Positions 53,603-62,568 of a DNA stretch of 64,000 nucleotides are shown piece after piece. Within the stretch, counting starts at the first letter, position 1. Every line of letters starts with the position of its first letter. The stretch lies in assembly GCF_036088315.1 (NCBI RefSeq), contig NZ_CP107996.1, forward strand, positions 1,178,001 through 1,242,000, in the 5' to 3' direction. The notes beneath the pieces were generated by a model. The model had not been told where the DNA came from. It did not search any database and saw only the letters and a list, made by a program, of their open reading frames with translations. The translations under genes and the position numbers were made by a program. The stretch is from Streptomyces sp. NBC_00344 (GTDB lineage: Bacteria; Actinomycetota; Actinomycetes; Streptomycetales; Streptomycetaceae).

Positions 53603-54487
53603 TCAGCCCTCGTCGAGGATGACGGAGCGGGTGAGGTGGCGCGGCGCGTCCGGGTCCAGGCCACGGGCCGCCGCGATGGCGACCGCGAGGCGCTGCGCCC
53701 GCACGAGTTCGGCGAGCGGGTCGAGGCCGCCGGCCACCCACATACCGCCGGTGGCCTCGACCTGCTTCCGAAGACCGTCGGGCGACTCGCCGAACATCCA
53801 GGTGGCCGTGCCACGGGTCGTGATGCTGATCGGGCCGTGCCGGTACTCCATGGCCGGATATGCCTCGGTCCAGGACAGCGATGCCTCACGCATCTTCAGC
53901 GCGGCCTCCTGCGCGAGACCGACGCTCCAGCCGCGGCCCAGGAAGGTGAACTGCGAGCAGTCGACCAGCCCTTCGGGCAGCGGCCCGGCGAGCGCCGTCC
54001 GCGCGTCCGCCACCACGGCATCGGTGTGCAGGCCGAGGTGGGCGCGCAGCAGGGTGAGGGCGGTGGTGGCGAACCGGGTCTGCACGACGGACTGTTCATC
54101 GGCGAAGTCGAGCACCACGACGTCGTCGGCGGCGTCCATGACGGGTGTCCTGGGGTCGCCGGTGATGGCAGTCGTACGTGCCTTCCCCCGTACCGCGGAG
54201 AGGAGTTCGAGCACCTCGGTCGTGGTTCCCGACCGGCTCAGCGCGATCACCCGGTCGTAGTCCCGTCCGAAGGGGAACTCCGACGCCGCGAAGGCATCCG
54301 TCTCACCGAGCCCCGCTCCCTCACGCAGGGCAGCCACGGCCTGGGCCATGAACCACGAGGTCCCGCAGCCGACGACGGCCACCCGCTCCCCCGGCGACGG
54401 CAGGGCCGCCGACTGACGTGCGGCCAGACCGGCTGCGCGTTCCCAGCACTCGGGCTGACTGGTCAGCTCGTTCTGGACATGGCTCAT
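53603..54487 (-). CDS. SIS-domain sugar-phosphate isomerase/deaminase (AgaS-like)
   Basis: 294 aa with two SIS domains. VAVVGCGTSWFMAQAVAALR and VIALSRSGTTTEVLELL in the first; FLGRGWSVGLAQEAALKMREAS and EYRHGPIS in the second, as in the isomerase half of GlmS and AgaS. No glutaminase Cys domain is present, so it is an isomerase or deaminase of an amino-sugar or sugar phosphate. ATG at 54487 with GGAG-like site upstream. First gene of the divergent unit opposite DeoR. Confidence 0.88.
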   Translation of the reverse strand: MSHVQNELTSQPECWERAAGLAARQSAALPSPGERVAVVGCGTSWFMAQAVAALREGAGLGETDAFAASEFPFGRDYDRVIALSRSGTTTEVLELLSAVRGKARTTAITGDPRTPVMDAADDVVVLDFADEQSVVQTRFATTALTLLRAHLGLHTDAVVADARTALAGPLPEGLVDCSQFTFLGRGWSVGLAQEAALKMREASLSWTEAYPAMEYRHGPISITTRGTATWMFGESPDGLRKQVEATGGMWVAGGLDPLAELVRAQRLAVAIAAARGLDPDAPRHLTRSVILDEG

Positions 54488-54502
54488 GCTCGATTCCACT
54501 CC

Positions 54503-54559
54503 TCAAGTAAATGCTTATTTCTGCAAGATACTGCGTTCTTTCAAGCACAATCAAGCATT
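54503..54559. promoter_or_regulatory. AT-rich operator region for the DeoR regulator
   Basis: An unusually AT-rich patch for this genome. It holds repeated heptamers: TCAAGTA (54503), AATGCTT (54510), TCAAGCA (54541) and TCAAGCA (54551). The last two are spaced 10 bp, one helical turn, and AATGCTT is the inverse of AAGCATT at 54553-54559. It lies between divergent starts, the usual place for DeoR-family multi-site operators. Confidence 0.55.
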
Positions 54560-54613
54560 CAGACATTTCTGGGTTAAGGTCACAACGTTCGGCCGAAGAG
54601 GAGAGTGCGAGAG

Positions 54614-55399
54614 ATGTCCCAGTCCCGCGACGCACGCTGGAAGGACCTTCTGGAACTGCTCGTCGAGCAGGGCCGCCTCGACGTCGAGGAAGCCGCGGCG
54701 GCACTCGATGTCTCCGCCGCCACCATCCGCCGCGACTTCGACCAGCTCGCACAGCAGCAGATGCTCGTGCGCACCCGGGGCGGCGCCGTCGTACACGGCG
54801 TCAGTTACGAGCTGCCGCTCCGCTACAAGACGGCCCGGCACGCCTCCGAGAAGCAGCGCATCGCCCAGGCCGTCGCCGGGCTGATCACGACCGGCGAGGC
54901 GGTCGGCCTGACCGGCGGAACCACCACGACGGAGGTCGCCCGAGCCCTTGCCGTCCGTCCCGACCTGGCGTCGGGCACCCCTGCCCTCACGATCGTGACC
55001 AATGCGCTGAACATCGCCAACGAGCTGGCCATCCGGCCGCAGTTCAAAATCGTGATCACCGGCGGAGTGGCCCGTCCCCAGTCGTACGAGCTCACCGGCC
55101 CCCTGGCGGACGGCGTCCTCGGCCAGATCACCATGGACACCGCTGTCCTCGGTGTGAACGCATTCGACGTGGCCCATGGGGCGGCAGCCCACCATGAGGA
55201 CGAGGCGGGCATCAACCGGCTGCTGTGCGAACGCGCCGAGCGGGTGGTCGTCGCCGCGGACTCCAGCAAGCTCGGCACGCGCGCCTTCGCCAGGATCTGC
55301 ACCACGGACCAGGTCGACATCCTGGTCACGGACACCGGCATCGGTGAGGACATGACCGCTCTCTTCACCGACGCCGGCATCGAGGTCATCGCGGTGTGA
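54614..55399 (+). CDS. DeoR/GlpR-family transcriptional regulator
   Basis: 261 aa. HTH domain LLELLVEQGRLDVEEAAAALDVSAATIRRDFDQLAQQQMLVRTRGGA and the sugar-phosphate-sensing DeoRC domain (LTGGTTTTEVARAL, ITGGVARPQSYELTGPLADG, VVVAADSSKLGTRAF). Such repressors respond to a phosphorylated sugar. ATG at 54614; a GTG at 54605 is the alternative. Divergent from the SIS and aldolase genes, its likely targets, and overlapping the Gfo/Idh gene by 14 nt tail to tail. Confidence 0.92.
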   Translation: MSQSRDARWKDLLELLVEQGRLDVEEAAAALDVSAATIRRDFDQLAQQQMLVRTRGGAVVHGVSYELPLRYKTARHASEKQRIAQAVAGLITTGEAVGLTGGTTTTEVARALAVRPDLASGTPALTIVTNALNIANELAIRPQFKIVITGGVARPQSYELTGPLADGVLGQITMDTAVLGVNAFDVAHGAAAHHEDEAGINRLLCERAERVVVAADSSKLGTRAFARICTTDQVDILVTDTGIGEDMTALFTDAGIEVIAV

Positions 55400-56579
55400 G
55401 TGCCCCGTCACGCCGCTGGCCGGAGGCGAAGTAGTCGACCAGGACCGGGTCGAGCGGCGGCACGTCGTACGGCACACCGCTCTCGCGCAGCGACCGGGTC
55501 GCCATGACACCGGCGGCCACACTCATCCTGGCCGCCACGGGGGAGGTGTCGGTAGCACCGCCCTGTCTGGCGAAGCGGCAGAACTCCGCGACGATCCGCT
55601 GGTCCGCCCCGCCGTGCGAGCCCTTCGAGTCCGGTACGCGGTGCACGGCGTCGGCGTCCGAACGGTAGCCGGAGGGCCCGGTGTTCCAGACCCTGACCTC
55701 GTCGCCCGGCCGGTCCCCGAAGTTCTCCAGCCGCCCCTCGGTCCCGATCACCGTGTAGTTGCGGAAGTAGTCGGGGCTGAAGTGGCACTGCTGGTATGCG
55801 GCGAGCACTCCGTTGTCGAGCCGCATGTTCATCATGGAGACGTCCTCGACGTCCACCACGTGGTTCAGGTCCCTGCGCGCCGACGGAGGCCAGTCGAATT
55901 CCCGCAGCCAGCCGTCCGGGCGCGGCGTTCCCGGCGCCCTGCGGGGCAGGTCGCCGTACATCATGAGCTCGCCCATGGCGTTCACCCGCGACGTGTAACC
56001 GCCGGCCAGCCAGTGCACGACGTCGATGTCGTGAGCGGCCTTCTGGAGGAGCAGCCCCGTGGTGCGGCGGCGGTCGGCGTGCCAGTCCTTGAAGTAGTAG
56101 TCGCCGCCGTACGACACGAAGTGCCGTACCCACACGGTCTTCGGCTCACCGATGTCGCCGCGGACGATGAGGTCGCGCATCAGCCGCACCACGCCCATGT
56201 GCCGCATGTTGTGACCGACGTACAGCCGGGTGCCGCTCTCGTGGGCGGTGCGCAGGATGGTGTCGCACTGCGCGACGGTGATGCCGAGGGGCTTCTCGAC
56301 GTACACCGGCTTCCCTGCCCGCAGCGCGTCGCAGGCGACGGCCTCGTGGGTGTCGTCGGGGGTGGCCACGATGACCGCATCGATAGAGGCGTCGTCGAGC
56401 AGCCGCCGGTGGTCCGTTACCGCGATCGCGCCCGCGTACCGCTCGGGCACCGTGGCCCGTACGGCCGGATCGGTGTCGGCGACGGCCGCCACGACCGAGC
56501 CGGCGCCGGGCCGGTGCGCGGCGTCCGCGAGGTTGGCGCGCAGGCCGAGGCCGATCACTCCGATACGGAGGTCTTGCAT
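55386..56579 (-). CDS. Gfo/Idh/MocA-family oxidoreductase
   Basis: 397 aa. Rossmann motif IGVIGLGLRANLADAA, the EKP motif YVEKPLGIT (about residue 95) and the long C-terminal domain with HNMRHMGVVRLMRDLI and AHDIDVVHWLAGG. Uses NAD(P) to oxidise or reduce a sugar, sugar acid or cyclitol. AAGGAG 4 nt before the ATG. Last gene of the importer operon (31 nt after the binding-protein gene), so its substrate is probably what the transporter brings in. Confidence 0.9.
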   Translation of the reverse strand: MQDLRIGVIGLGLRANLADAAHRPGAGSVVAAVADTDPAVRATVPERYAGAIAVTDHRRLLDDASIDAVIVATPDDTHEAVACDALRAGKPVYVEKPLGITVAQCDTILRTAHESGTRLYVGHNMRHMGVVRLMRDLIVRGDIGEPKTVWVRHFVSYGGDYYFKDWHADRRRTTGLLLQKAAHDIDVVHWLAGGYTSRVNAMGELMMYGDLPRRAPGTPRPDGWLREFDWPPSARRDLNHVVDVEDVSMMNMRLDNGVLAAYQQCHFSPDYFRNYTVIGTEGRLENFGDRPGDEVRVWNTGPSGYRSDADAVHRVPDSKGSHGGADQRIVAEFCRFARQGGATDTSPVAARMSVAAGVMATRSLRESGVPYDVPPLDPVLVDYFASGQRRDGALTPR

Positions 56580-56610
56580 GATGCTCCTTGCAGTGAATTC
56601 GGAGGGACGC

Positions 56611-58260
56611 TCACTTGCCGGTCTTCGCGATGGATTCCTCGAACTCGGCACGGATCCTGTCCCCGCCGCCGGAGCGCCAGGTGCGCACCATCCCGTCGAA
56701 GTCGGAAAGAGACTTGCGGCCGGCGACGATGTCCTTGATCCCGTCGTTCACCTCCATCGTCAGAGATGCGCCACGTCCGGCGTTGGTGTCGGAGTAGTGG
56801 CCGACGGTCGGATTGATCACGGCCATGGCGATGAGCTTCTTCTGCCAGTCGTGGATGCGGCGCGTCAGGTCCGGCTGGCCCGGCAGGTAGAGGTACTCAG
56901 GGGCGTTGGCCAGGAACGACACCGGCATAGCGGTGGTCACGGCCTCCGCGTTCCCCTTGTCGGTGAGCTCGACGTCCCCCTTCGCCGTCCGGCGGAAATG
57001 CGTCCCCTCGACTCCGTTGTCCAGGAACAGCCGCTCCTGTGTGCCGAAGGGTGCGGCGAGGTAGTCGAGGACCCGCAGCAGCATCTCGAGCCGCTTCTTG
57101 TCCGCCTCCTTGTTGACCGCGGTGAATCCGACGGATCCAAGTCCGAAGTAGAAGTGCGGGGTTGCGCCCTTCCTGGCGGCGAACGGGGGGATGATCCCGA
57201 AGGGGAAGCGGTAGGTCTTCACATCCACCAGAAACGAGGGGAAGGACTGGACATAGGCACCCAGCGCCCCCTGTGCCATCTTCTCGCGTGTAGTGGTGAG
57301 ATTGGGGTCGGGCCAGAACAGACCTGCCCTGCTCACCTTGACGCCGAACTCCAGCGCCTCCCGGAATTCGTCGGTCTCGAACTGGTGGACCAGCTTGCCG
57401 TTCCGCTCCGCCCATCCGGAAGGGGCGCCGAACCACTGGGCGTACATACCCACATGGTTCACGTAGGCGGGTTCCAGCACATATTTCTTGCGCTTGACGT
57501 CGAGCAGCTCCTTTCCCTTGGCCAGGAAGTCCTCGGCACTCGTGAAGGAAGCGCCTCCGACCGGCTTCCAGAAGTCCTCGTTGATGACGTAGACCTGCCC
57601 CATGCGGCCGTAGGCCACCGGAACGCCGAATATCTTGCCGTTGATGACGGCGGTCTTCCAGGCGAATTCAGGGAGGTTCGCGAGATTCGGGTACTTCTTG
57701 ACCGCATCGCCGCCGAGGTGCGGGGTGAGATCCTGGAACTTCGCCTCGAGCAGATCGGGAATCCTGCGCAGTCCCTGGTTCGGTGGAATCCATACCAGGT
57801 CGGGGATCTCGCCACCGGCCACTGCCGCGTTGAACTTGGACGAGTAGCTGTCGTCGGTCGTCTCGACGACGATGTTCATCTTGAATTCCGAGCCCAACCG
57901 CTTGTTGAGCTCCTTCCAGTAGGTGTTCCTCCCCATGGCGGGGGCGGGTGTGGTGAACGTCTCCGTCAGCGCGGTGATCACCGAACCGTCCCCGGGTGGT
58001 GCGGCCACGGACCTGGTCAGGTTCTTCGGGTAGCGGAGGTAGGCCGCGTCCAGCCCCTCAGCGCTGCCCGCGAGGTCCGGTGCCGCCACGTCGGCGGGAA
58101 CGAAGGCCGGCAGTTCGACCTTGCTGAACGCCTCCGCCCCCTTGCCGGTTGTGGCAGTTCCGGTGGAACAGCCGCTGAGAGCCGTCACTCCGGTGGCAGT
58201 GAGCCCGACAACGCCGGCGGCGCCGATGAACGTACGCCTGTTGATGTGCTGGGAAGACAT
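56611..58260 (-). CDS. Carbohydrate ABC transporter substrate-binding protein (Tat lipoprotein)
   Basis: 549 aa, the long family-1 type (LipO/LplA/YtcQ). Twin-arginine signal INRRTFIGAAGVVGLTATG and lipobox LSGC. Mature part: TYWKELNKRLGSEFKMNIVVETTDDSYSSKFNAAVAGGEIPDLVWIPP, DLLEAKFQDLTPHLGG and GIIPPFAARKGATPHFYFGLG. The Tat signal means it folds before export. Binds the imported sugar or oligosaccharide outside the cell. Confidence 0.9.
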   Translation of the reverse strand: MSSQHINRRTFIGAAGVVGLTATGVTALSGCSTGTATTGKGAEAFSKVELPAFVPADVAAPDLAGSAEGLDAAYLRYPKNLTRSVAAPPGDGSVITALTETFTTPAPAMGRNTYWKELNKRLGSEFKMNIVVETTDDSYSSKFNAAVAGGEIPDLVWIPPNQGLRRIPDLLEAKFQDLTPHLGGDAVKKYPNLANLPEFAWKTAVINGKIFGVPVAYGRMGQVYVINEDFWKPVGGASFTSAEDFLAKGKELLDVKRKKYVLEPAYVNHVGMYAQWFGAPSGWAERNGKLVHQFETDEFREALEFGVKVSRAGLFWPDPNLTTTREKMAQGALGAYVQSFPSFLVDVKTYRFPFGIIPPFAARKGATPHFYFGLGSVGFTAVNKEADKKRLEMLLRVLDYLAAPFGTQERLFLDNGVEGTHFRRTAKGDVELTDKGNAEAVTTAMPVSFLANAPEYLYLPGQPDLTRRIHDWQKKLIAMAVINPTVGHYSDTNAGRGASLTMEVNDGIKDIVAGRKSLSDFDGMVRTWRSGGGDRIRAEFEESIAKTGK

Positions 58261-58291
58261 GGTTCTCCCGGGGAGCAGGATCGGACGGATT

Positions 58292-59230
58292 TCAGCCTTT
58301 GACGGCGCCGGTCAGGACGCCCTTGGCGAAGTGCTTCTGCAGGAACGGGTACACGCACAGGATCGGTACGAGAGCGATGATCAGTACGGCCATCTGGAGC
58401 GAGATCGACGGCGGCAGCACGTTCACGCCGAGGGCATGGGCGTTGATGGTCTCGCCCTGGACGACGTACGAGCGGAGAACGACCTGGAGCGGGTACTTGC
58501 TCGAATCGTTCAGGAACAGCAGGGCGTTGAAGAAGCTGTTCCAGTAGCTGACCGCGTAGAAGAGACCCGCAACGGCGATCACGGCCTTGGAGAGCGGCAG
58601 CACCAGGCGCCACAGAATGGTGAGTTCACCCGCGCCGTCGAGCCGGGCGGCTTCGTACAGCTCGCTGGGGATGCCCTGGAAGAACGCCCGGACCACGATC
58701 ACGTTGAAGACGTTGAGCAGTACCGGAAGGATCAGCGACGCATAGCTGTCCAGCAGGCCGAGCTGCTGGACCACGAGATAGGTGGGGATGATGCCCGGAG
58801 CGAAGAGGAAGGTGCCGAGCACCAGCATCAGCAGCGTCTTGCCGAACATCATGCCGGACCGCGAGAGTCCGTAGGCGAGCGTGACCGTGCAGAGCAGACT
58901 GAGCGCGGTGCCGATGGCCGTGACGGCGATGCTGACCAGCACCGCCCGGGTCACCACACCGCCCTGCAGCAGCACGTTGTAGGCCTGGAACGTCGGGTGG
59001 TGCGGTATGAGGACGTACCCGCCGCGTGCCTCGAGTTCCCTCTGGCCGGCCAGGCTGGTACCGAGTGCCAGCAGGAAGGGATAGGTCACCATGATGACGA
59101 TCAGGGTGAGCGCCAGGGCCTTCGCGCCCTGACCGAACCAGCCGGGTCGCTCCATCCAGGGCGGCCGCTGCCCTCCGGACCGCATACGGGCGAGCATGTT
59201 CTCGCGGCGTGGGGCGATCGATGCGGTCAT
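58292..59230 (-). CDS. Carbohydrate ABC transporter permease (LplC type)
   Basis: 312 aa, six helices (for example ALALTLIVIMVTYPFLLALGTSL and LQMAVLIIALVPILCVYPFLQ) and EAA-loop PSELYEAARLDGAGELTILWRLVLPLSKAVIA. The end KHFAKGVLTGAVKG is typical of LplC-type permeases. Start ATG at 59230 overlaps the upstream permease stop (ATGA). Confidence 0.92.
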   Translation of the reverse strand: MTASIAPRRENMLARMRSGGQRPPWMERPGWFGQGAKALALTLIVIMVTYPFLLALGTSLAGQRELEARGGYVLIPHHPTFQAYNVLLQGGVVTRAVLVSIAVTAIGTALSLLCTVTLAYGLSRSGMMFGKTLLMLVLGTFLFAPGIIPTYLVVQQLGLLDSYASLILPVLLNVFNVIVVRAFFQGIPSELYEAARLDGAGELTILWRLVLPLSKAVIAVAGLFYAVSYWNSFFNALLFLNDSSKYPLQVVLRSYVVQGETINAHALGVNVLPPSISLQMAVLIIALVPILCVYPFLQKHFAKGVLTGAVKG

Positions 59231-60240
59231 CGGTAGACCCCCTGCTCACCGAAGCGATGGGCCAGTTTGTTGGCTGCGATGATCAGTCCGAGACCGATCA
59301 CGCCCTTCATCAGGCCGGCGGCCGTGCTCATGCCCCAGTCGCCGTCGATGACGCCGTGGTAGTAGACATAGGTGTCGAGGACTTCGGAGGCGTCCGCTCC
59401 GACCGCGTCGCGTTGCAGCAGCATCTGCTCGAAGCCGACCGAGAGAATGTCCCCCAGCCGCAGGATGAGCATCATGATGATCACCGGCCGGATGCCGGGC
59501 AGGGTCACATGCCACATGCGGCGCACGGCTCCCGCGCCATCCATCGCGGCCGACTCGTACTGCGTCATGTCGATGGACGCCATCGCGGCGAGGAAGATGA
59601 TGGCGCCGTAACCGCAGTCCTTCCAGATCATCTCCGAGGTGACGAGCACCTTGAAGGTGTCCGGATTGCTCATGATGTTGCCGACCGCGAGCCCGTGGTT
59701 CTGGAGCAGGCTGGTGACCGTTCCGGTGCCGCCGAAGACCTGCTGGAACATCGCCACCACAACGACCCACGAGAGGAAGTGGGGCAGGTAGACGACGGTC
59801 TGGACGAAGCGCCGGATCGTTTCGCCCACCAGGGAGTTGAGGAGCAGCGCGAGGGCGACGGGCGCCGGGAAGTAGAGAACGAGCTGGAGCACGGTGATCT
59901 CCAGCGTGTTGCGCACCGCGATCCAGAAGTCCGGCTGGGCCAGCAGGTCGGTGAAGTTCCTGAGGCCGACGAACGGACTGCCCTTGAAGCCGAGGAATGG
60001 CTGGTAGTCCTGGAAGGCGACCACGTTCCCTGCCAGCGGCAGGTAGAAGAACACCGCGAAGTAGAGGATGCCCGGAACGCACAGCAGAAGAAGCGTGCGG
60101 TCACGCCGGAAGCGCTGACGCAAGGGCTTTCGCCCCGGGGGGCGTCCCGTGGTGACCGCGGCCCGGGAGGCCGTCGTATCGCCGGGAGCTTCTGACCGCG
60201 GTGTGACCGGACGGGGCGAGGTGGGCACGGCGGCCGACAC
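59227..60240 (-). CDS. Carbohydrate ABC transporter permease (LplB/YteP type)
   Basis: 337 aa. N-terminal basic tail, first helix TLLLLCVPGILYFAVFFYLPLAG, then PFVGLRNFTDLL and EAA-loop MDGAGAVRRMWHVTLPGIRPVIIMMLILRLGDILSVGFEQMLL. I chose GTG at 60240, with GGAGG 5 nt upstream; the open frame extends to 60363 but that part looks non-coding. First gene of the importer operon. Confidence 0.9.
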   Translation of the reverse strand: MSAAVPTSPRPVTPRSEAPGDTTASRAAVTTGRPPGRKPLRQRFRRDRTLLLLCVPGILYFAVFFYLPLAGNVVAFQDYQPFLGFKGSPFVGLRNFTDLLAQPDFWIAVRNTLEITVLQLVLYFPAPVALALLLNSLVGETIRRFVQTVVYLPHFLSWVVVVAMFQQVFGGTGTVTSLLQNHGLAVGNIMSNPDTFKVLVTSEMIWKDCGYGAIIFLAAMASIDMTQYESAAMDGAGAVRRMWHVTLPGIRPVIIMMLILRLGDILSVGFEQMLLQRDAVGADASEVLDTYVYYHGVIDGDWGMSTAAGLMKGVIGLGLIIAANKLAHRFGEQGVYR

Positions 60241-60567
60241 GGTCACCTCCGCATAGAGGGGGATCAGGGGATGCAGACCTGCTGAACCCACGGAACGGGA
60301 CCGATCCGGGGCTCGAGGTCTGCGAGGTGCCTTGATCCTGCACCGCGACCTCGAAAATGACAAGAGGTGCTCGTAAAGTCCTTTCTTATTGCAGTTACGA
60401 GCACCTTCCGTGCATCATTCGAGCATGATCGTGGCCCGTCGGTAGCCGCCGGACGACGGCCGCTCCGGGGAACAGCCGCGGCCGGCTCCCCGATCGCCGG
60501 CGGACTCGGCCGTCACGACCGGACCATGCGGTACCGGCCCGCCTCCGCCCCTCGGGGCGATCTCTCC
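60241..60567. other. Intergenic region carrying the importer promoter
   Basis: 327 bp between the first importer gene and the TetR stop, both on the minus strand. Its main content is the 42-bp inverted repeat at 60365-60406, in an AT-rich island. No gene was seen. Confidence 0.5.
60365..60406. promoter_or_regulatory. Long inverted repeat upstream of the sugar importer operon
   Basis: Perfect 12-bp arms AGGTGCTCGTAA and TTACGAGCACCT separated by 18 nt of AT-rich sequence; arm centres are 30 bp apart, three helical turns. Too far from coding starts to be a terminator hairpin of the upstream gene alone. Best reading is a two-site operator or a promoter flanked by operators. It does not match the heptamers at the DeoR promoter, suggesting a different regulator. 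Confidence 0.6.
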
Positions 60568-61188
60568 TCAGAGCCGCAACCCACAGGCGAAAAGGGCGAG
60601 TTGGCCGTCACAGAGCCCCACGACGTCCTGCACACCGCCACGCTCGACCCAGTGCCGCAGCACGGCGGTGAACACCGCGATGATCGCCGCGGCGGCACAG
60701 TGCGCCGCGAGGTCGTCCGCCGCACGCCCGGTGCGTTCGACGATCACGGCGGCGATCGCGTCCTGGCTGCGCTGTCGCTCGTCCGAGCAACGAGCCCGGA
60801 CGGCCGGCACGGTGAAGCCGAGACGCATCCTGAACAGCAACTCGTCCCGGTCCGTCTCGAGGAGCCGCGCCAGCGATTCGGTCAGAGTGTGCCGGATGGC
60901 ATCCACGACCGGTTCGTCGCTGGGCCTGCCCCCGAGCGCCGCGACGAGCATCGCTTCGTACTCGTCATGGATGACCACGTCCTCCTTCGTGGGGAAATAC
61001 CGGAAGAACGTACTCGGGGACACGTCGGCCGCTTCAGCTATCCGCTCGACGGTAGTCGCCGGATAGCCCTGCTCGGCGAACAGGCGGTATGCGGCACGCC
61101 GGATGTTCTGCCGGGTCTTCACCTTCTTGCGCTCGCGCAGCCCGGGCATGGGCCCGGCGGCTGCGGTCGAGGTCTCCGTCGCACTCAT
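60568..61188 (-). CDS. TetR-family transcriptional regulator
   Basis: 206 aa. HTH: RQNIRRAAYRLFAEQGYPATTVERIAEAADVSPSTFFRYFPTKED, then a TetR_C-like domain with HTLTESLARLLETDRDELLFRMRL. The helix-turn-helix belongs to the MftR/AcrR-like group common beside MFS exporters. ATG at 61188. Upstream gene on the same strand is an MFS transporter, a possible target. Confidence 0.9.
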   Translation of the reverse strand: MSATETSTAAAGPMPGLRERKKVKTRQNIRRAAYRLFAEQGYPATTVERIAEAADVSPSTFFRYFPTKEDVVIHDEYEAMLVAALGGRPSDEPVVDAIRHTLTESLARLLETDRDELLFRMRLGFTVPAVRARCSDERQRSQDAIAAVIVERTGRAADDLAAHCAAAAIIAVFTAVLRHWVERGGVQDVVGLCDGQLALFACGLRL

Positions 61189-61350
61189 ACCTGCGATTCT
61201 CCGCGTGCGCACACCGGCGTGGCCATCGGGGCCGATCCGGCACCCAGCGGCTCAGGGATTCAGACAAGCACACGCACCCATGACCCTCCTGGCCGACGCC
61301 TGCCCCAGCCTCAGCAGGCTCCGCTCCACCGGCCGTCACACGCCGGTGGG

Positions 61351-62568
61351 TCACACGACGGATACGGGGGCCGGCTCCTGGCGGGTCCCCGCCGCCCACC
61401 GCGCCACCGGCCCCAGGGCGTACGACGCCACCAGGAACAGCCCGCCGAGCAGCAGCCAGCCCAGCGCGCCCATACCGACCAGCAGGGCGGTGAGCAACAG
61501 CGGCCCGAGCGTGCGGGCGACGGTGACGCCGCTGCCGAAGAAGCCCTGGTACTCGCCGATACGCCCGGCAGGCGCCAGACCGAAGCCAAGTTGCCAGGAA
61601 CCGGCGGACTGCAGCATCTCGGCGGCGGCCAGGAGGACCGAGCCCCCGACCAGGGCGGTGACCGCGACCCGTGGCGGGCTCCCGGCCGAAAGGGCGAAGA
61701 CCCCGCAGGCCGTGAGCGCGAACGCGCCGGACCGGCGGATGGCCCGGGCGGCGGTGGCGAGCCCGGTGACGGAACGGGCCGTACGGACCTGGAAGAGCAT
61801 GACGGCCCCGGTGTTGAGCATGAAGAGCGCGGAGACCAGCCACTCCGGTGCGTCGGTGCACTCGGTGATCCACAGAGGCAGGCCGAGGCTGAGCAGTGGC
61901 ATCCGCAGGAGCAGCACGGTGTTGAGCAGGGTGATGACGGCGTACGGCCGGTCCCGCAGGACTTCGAGCCTCGCGCCCCGGACGGCCGGCGCCGGTGCGA
62001 CGGCAGGCACCCGCAGCAGGACGAGCGCGCAGAGCAGAAAGCTCAGAGCGTCGATCGCGAAGACACCGAGGTAGGCGGGCCTGGAGCCGGCGGACAGGGC
62101 GAGCCCACCGAGCGCGGCGCCCACGGCAAGGCCCGCGTTGAGTGTCGACTGCAGGTGAGCGAGCACGGCGGTGCGCTCCTCCTCCGCGACCAGACCGGCG
62201 AGCAGCGCCTGCCGGGCGGCGGCCAGACCCGACTGCGCGGTGGCATAGAGGCAGGCGGCCACGAGGAACGGCAGGAAGTCCCGTACGACCAGGAAAGACG
62301 CGACCGCGGCGCCGGTCGCGAGGGCGAGCAGCACCGCCGTTCCTCGCGGGCCCCGGCGGTCCGCGATCCGGCCGAGCGGCACCCCGACGACCGAGCCGAC
62401 CGCCCAGGCCACGGTGAGGCCGAGGCCGATCCTGGCGGGGGCGAGGCCGACCACGTGAGTGAAGTAGAGGGCCGAGGTGACGTAGTACGCGCCGTCGCCC
62501 AGGGAGTTGCTCAACTGGGCCACGGCGAGCGTGCGTTGGGGCCTCGAGGGCGGCAGCATGTTCGGCAT
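61351..62568 (-). CDS. MFS transporter
   Basis: 405 aa with about 12 helices. MFS loop motif GVPLGRIADRRGPRG between helices 2 and 3, and typical QSGLAAARQALLAGLV. Likely a drug or metabolite exporter. ATG at 62568, 7 nt after TACCGT (62581-62576), consistent with leaderless translation. Precedes the TetR gene on the same strand with a 162-bp gap. Confidence 0.9.
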   Translation of the reverse strand: MPNMLPPSRPQRTLAVAQLSNSLGDGAYYVTSALYFTHVVGLAPARIGLGLTVAWAVGSVVGVPLGRIADRRGPRGTAVLLALATGAAVASFLVVRDFLPFLVAACLYATAQSGLAAARQALLAGLVAEEERTAVLAHLQSTLNAGLAVGAALGGLALSAGSRPAYLGVFAIDALSFLLCALVLLRVPAVAPAPAVRGARLEVLRDRPYAVITLLNTVLLLRMPLLSLGLPLWITECTDAPEWLVSALFMLNTGAVMLFQVRTARSVTGLATAARAIRRSGAFALTACGVFALSAGSPPRVAVTALVGGSVLLAAAEMLQSAGSWQLGFGLAPAGRIGEYQGFFGSGVTVARTLGPLLLTALLVGMGALGWLLLGGLFLVASYALGPVARWAAGTRQEPAPVSVV

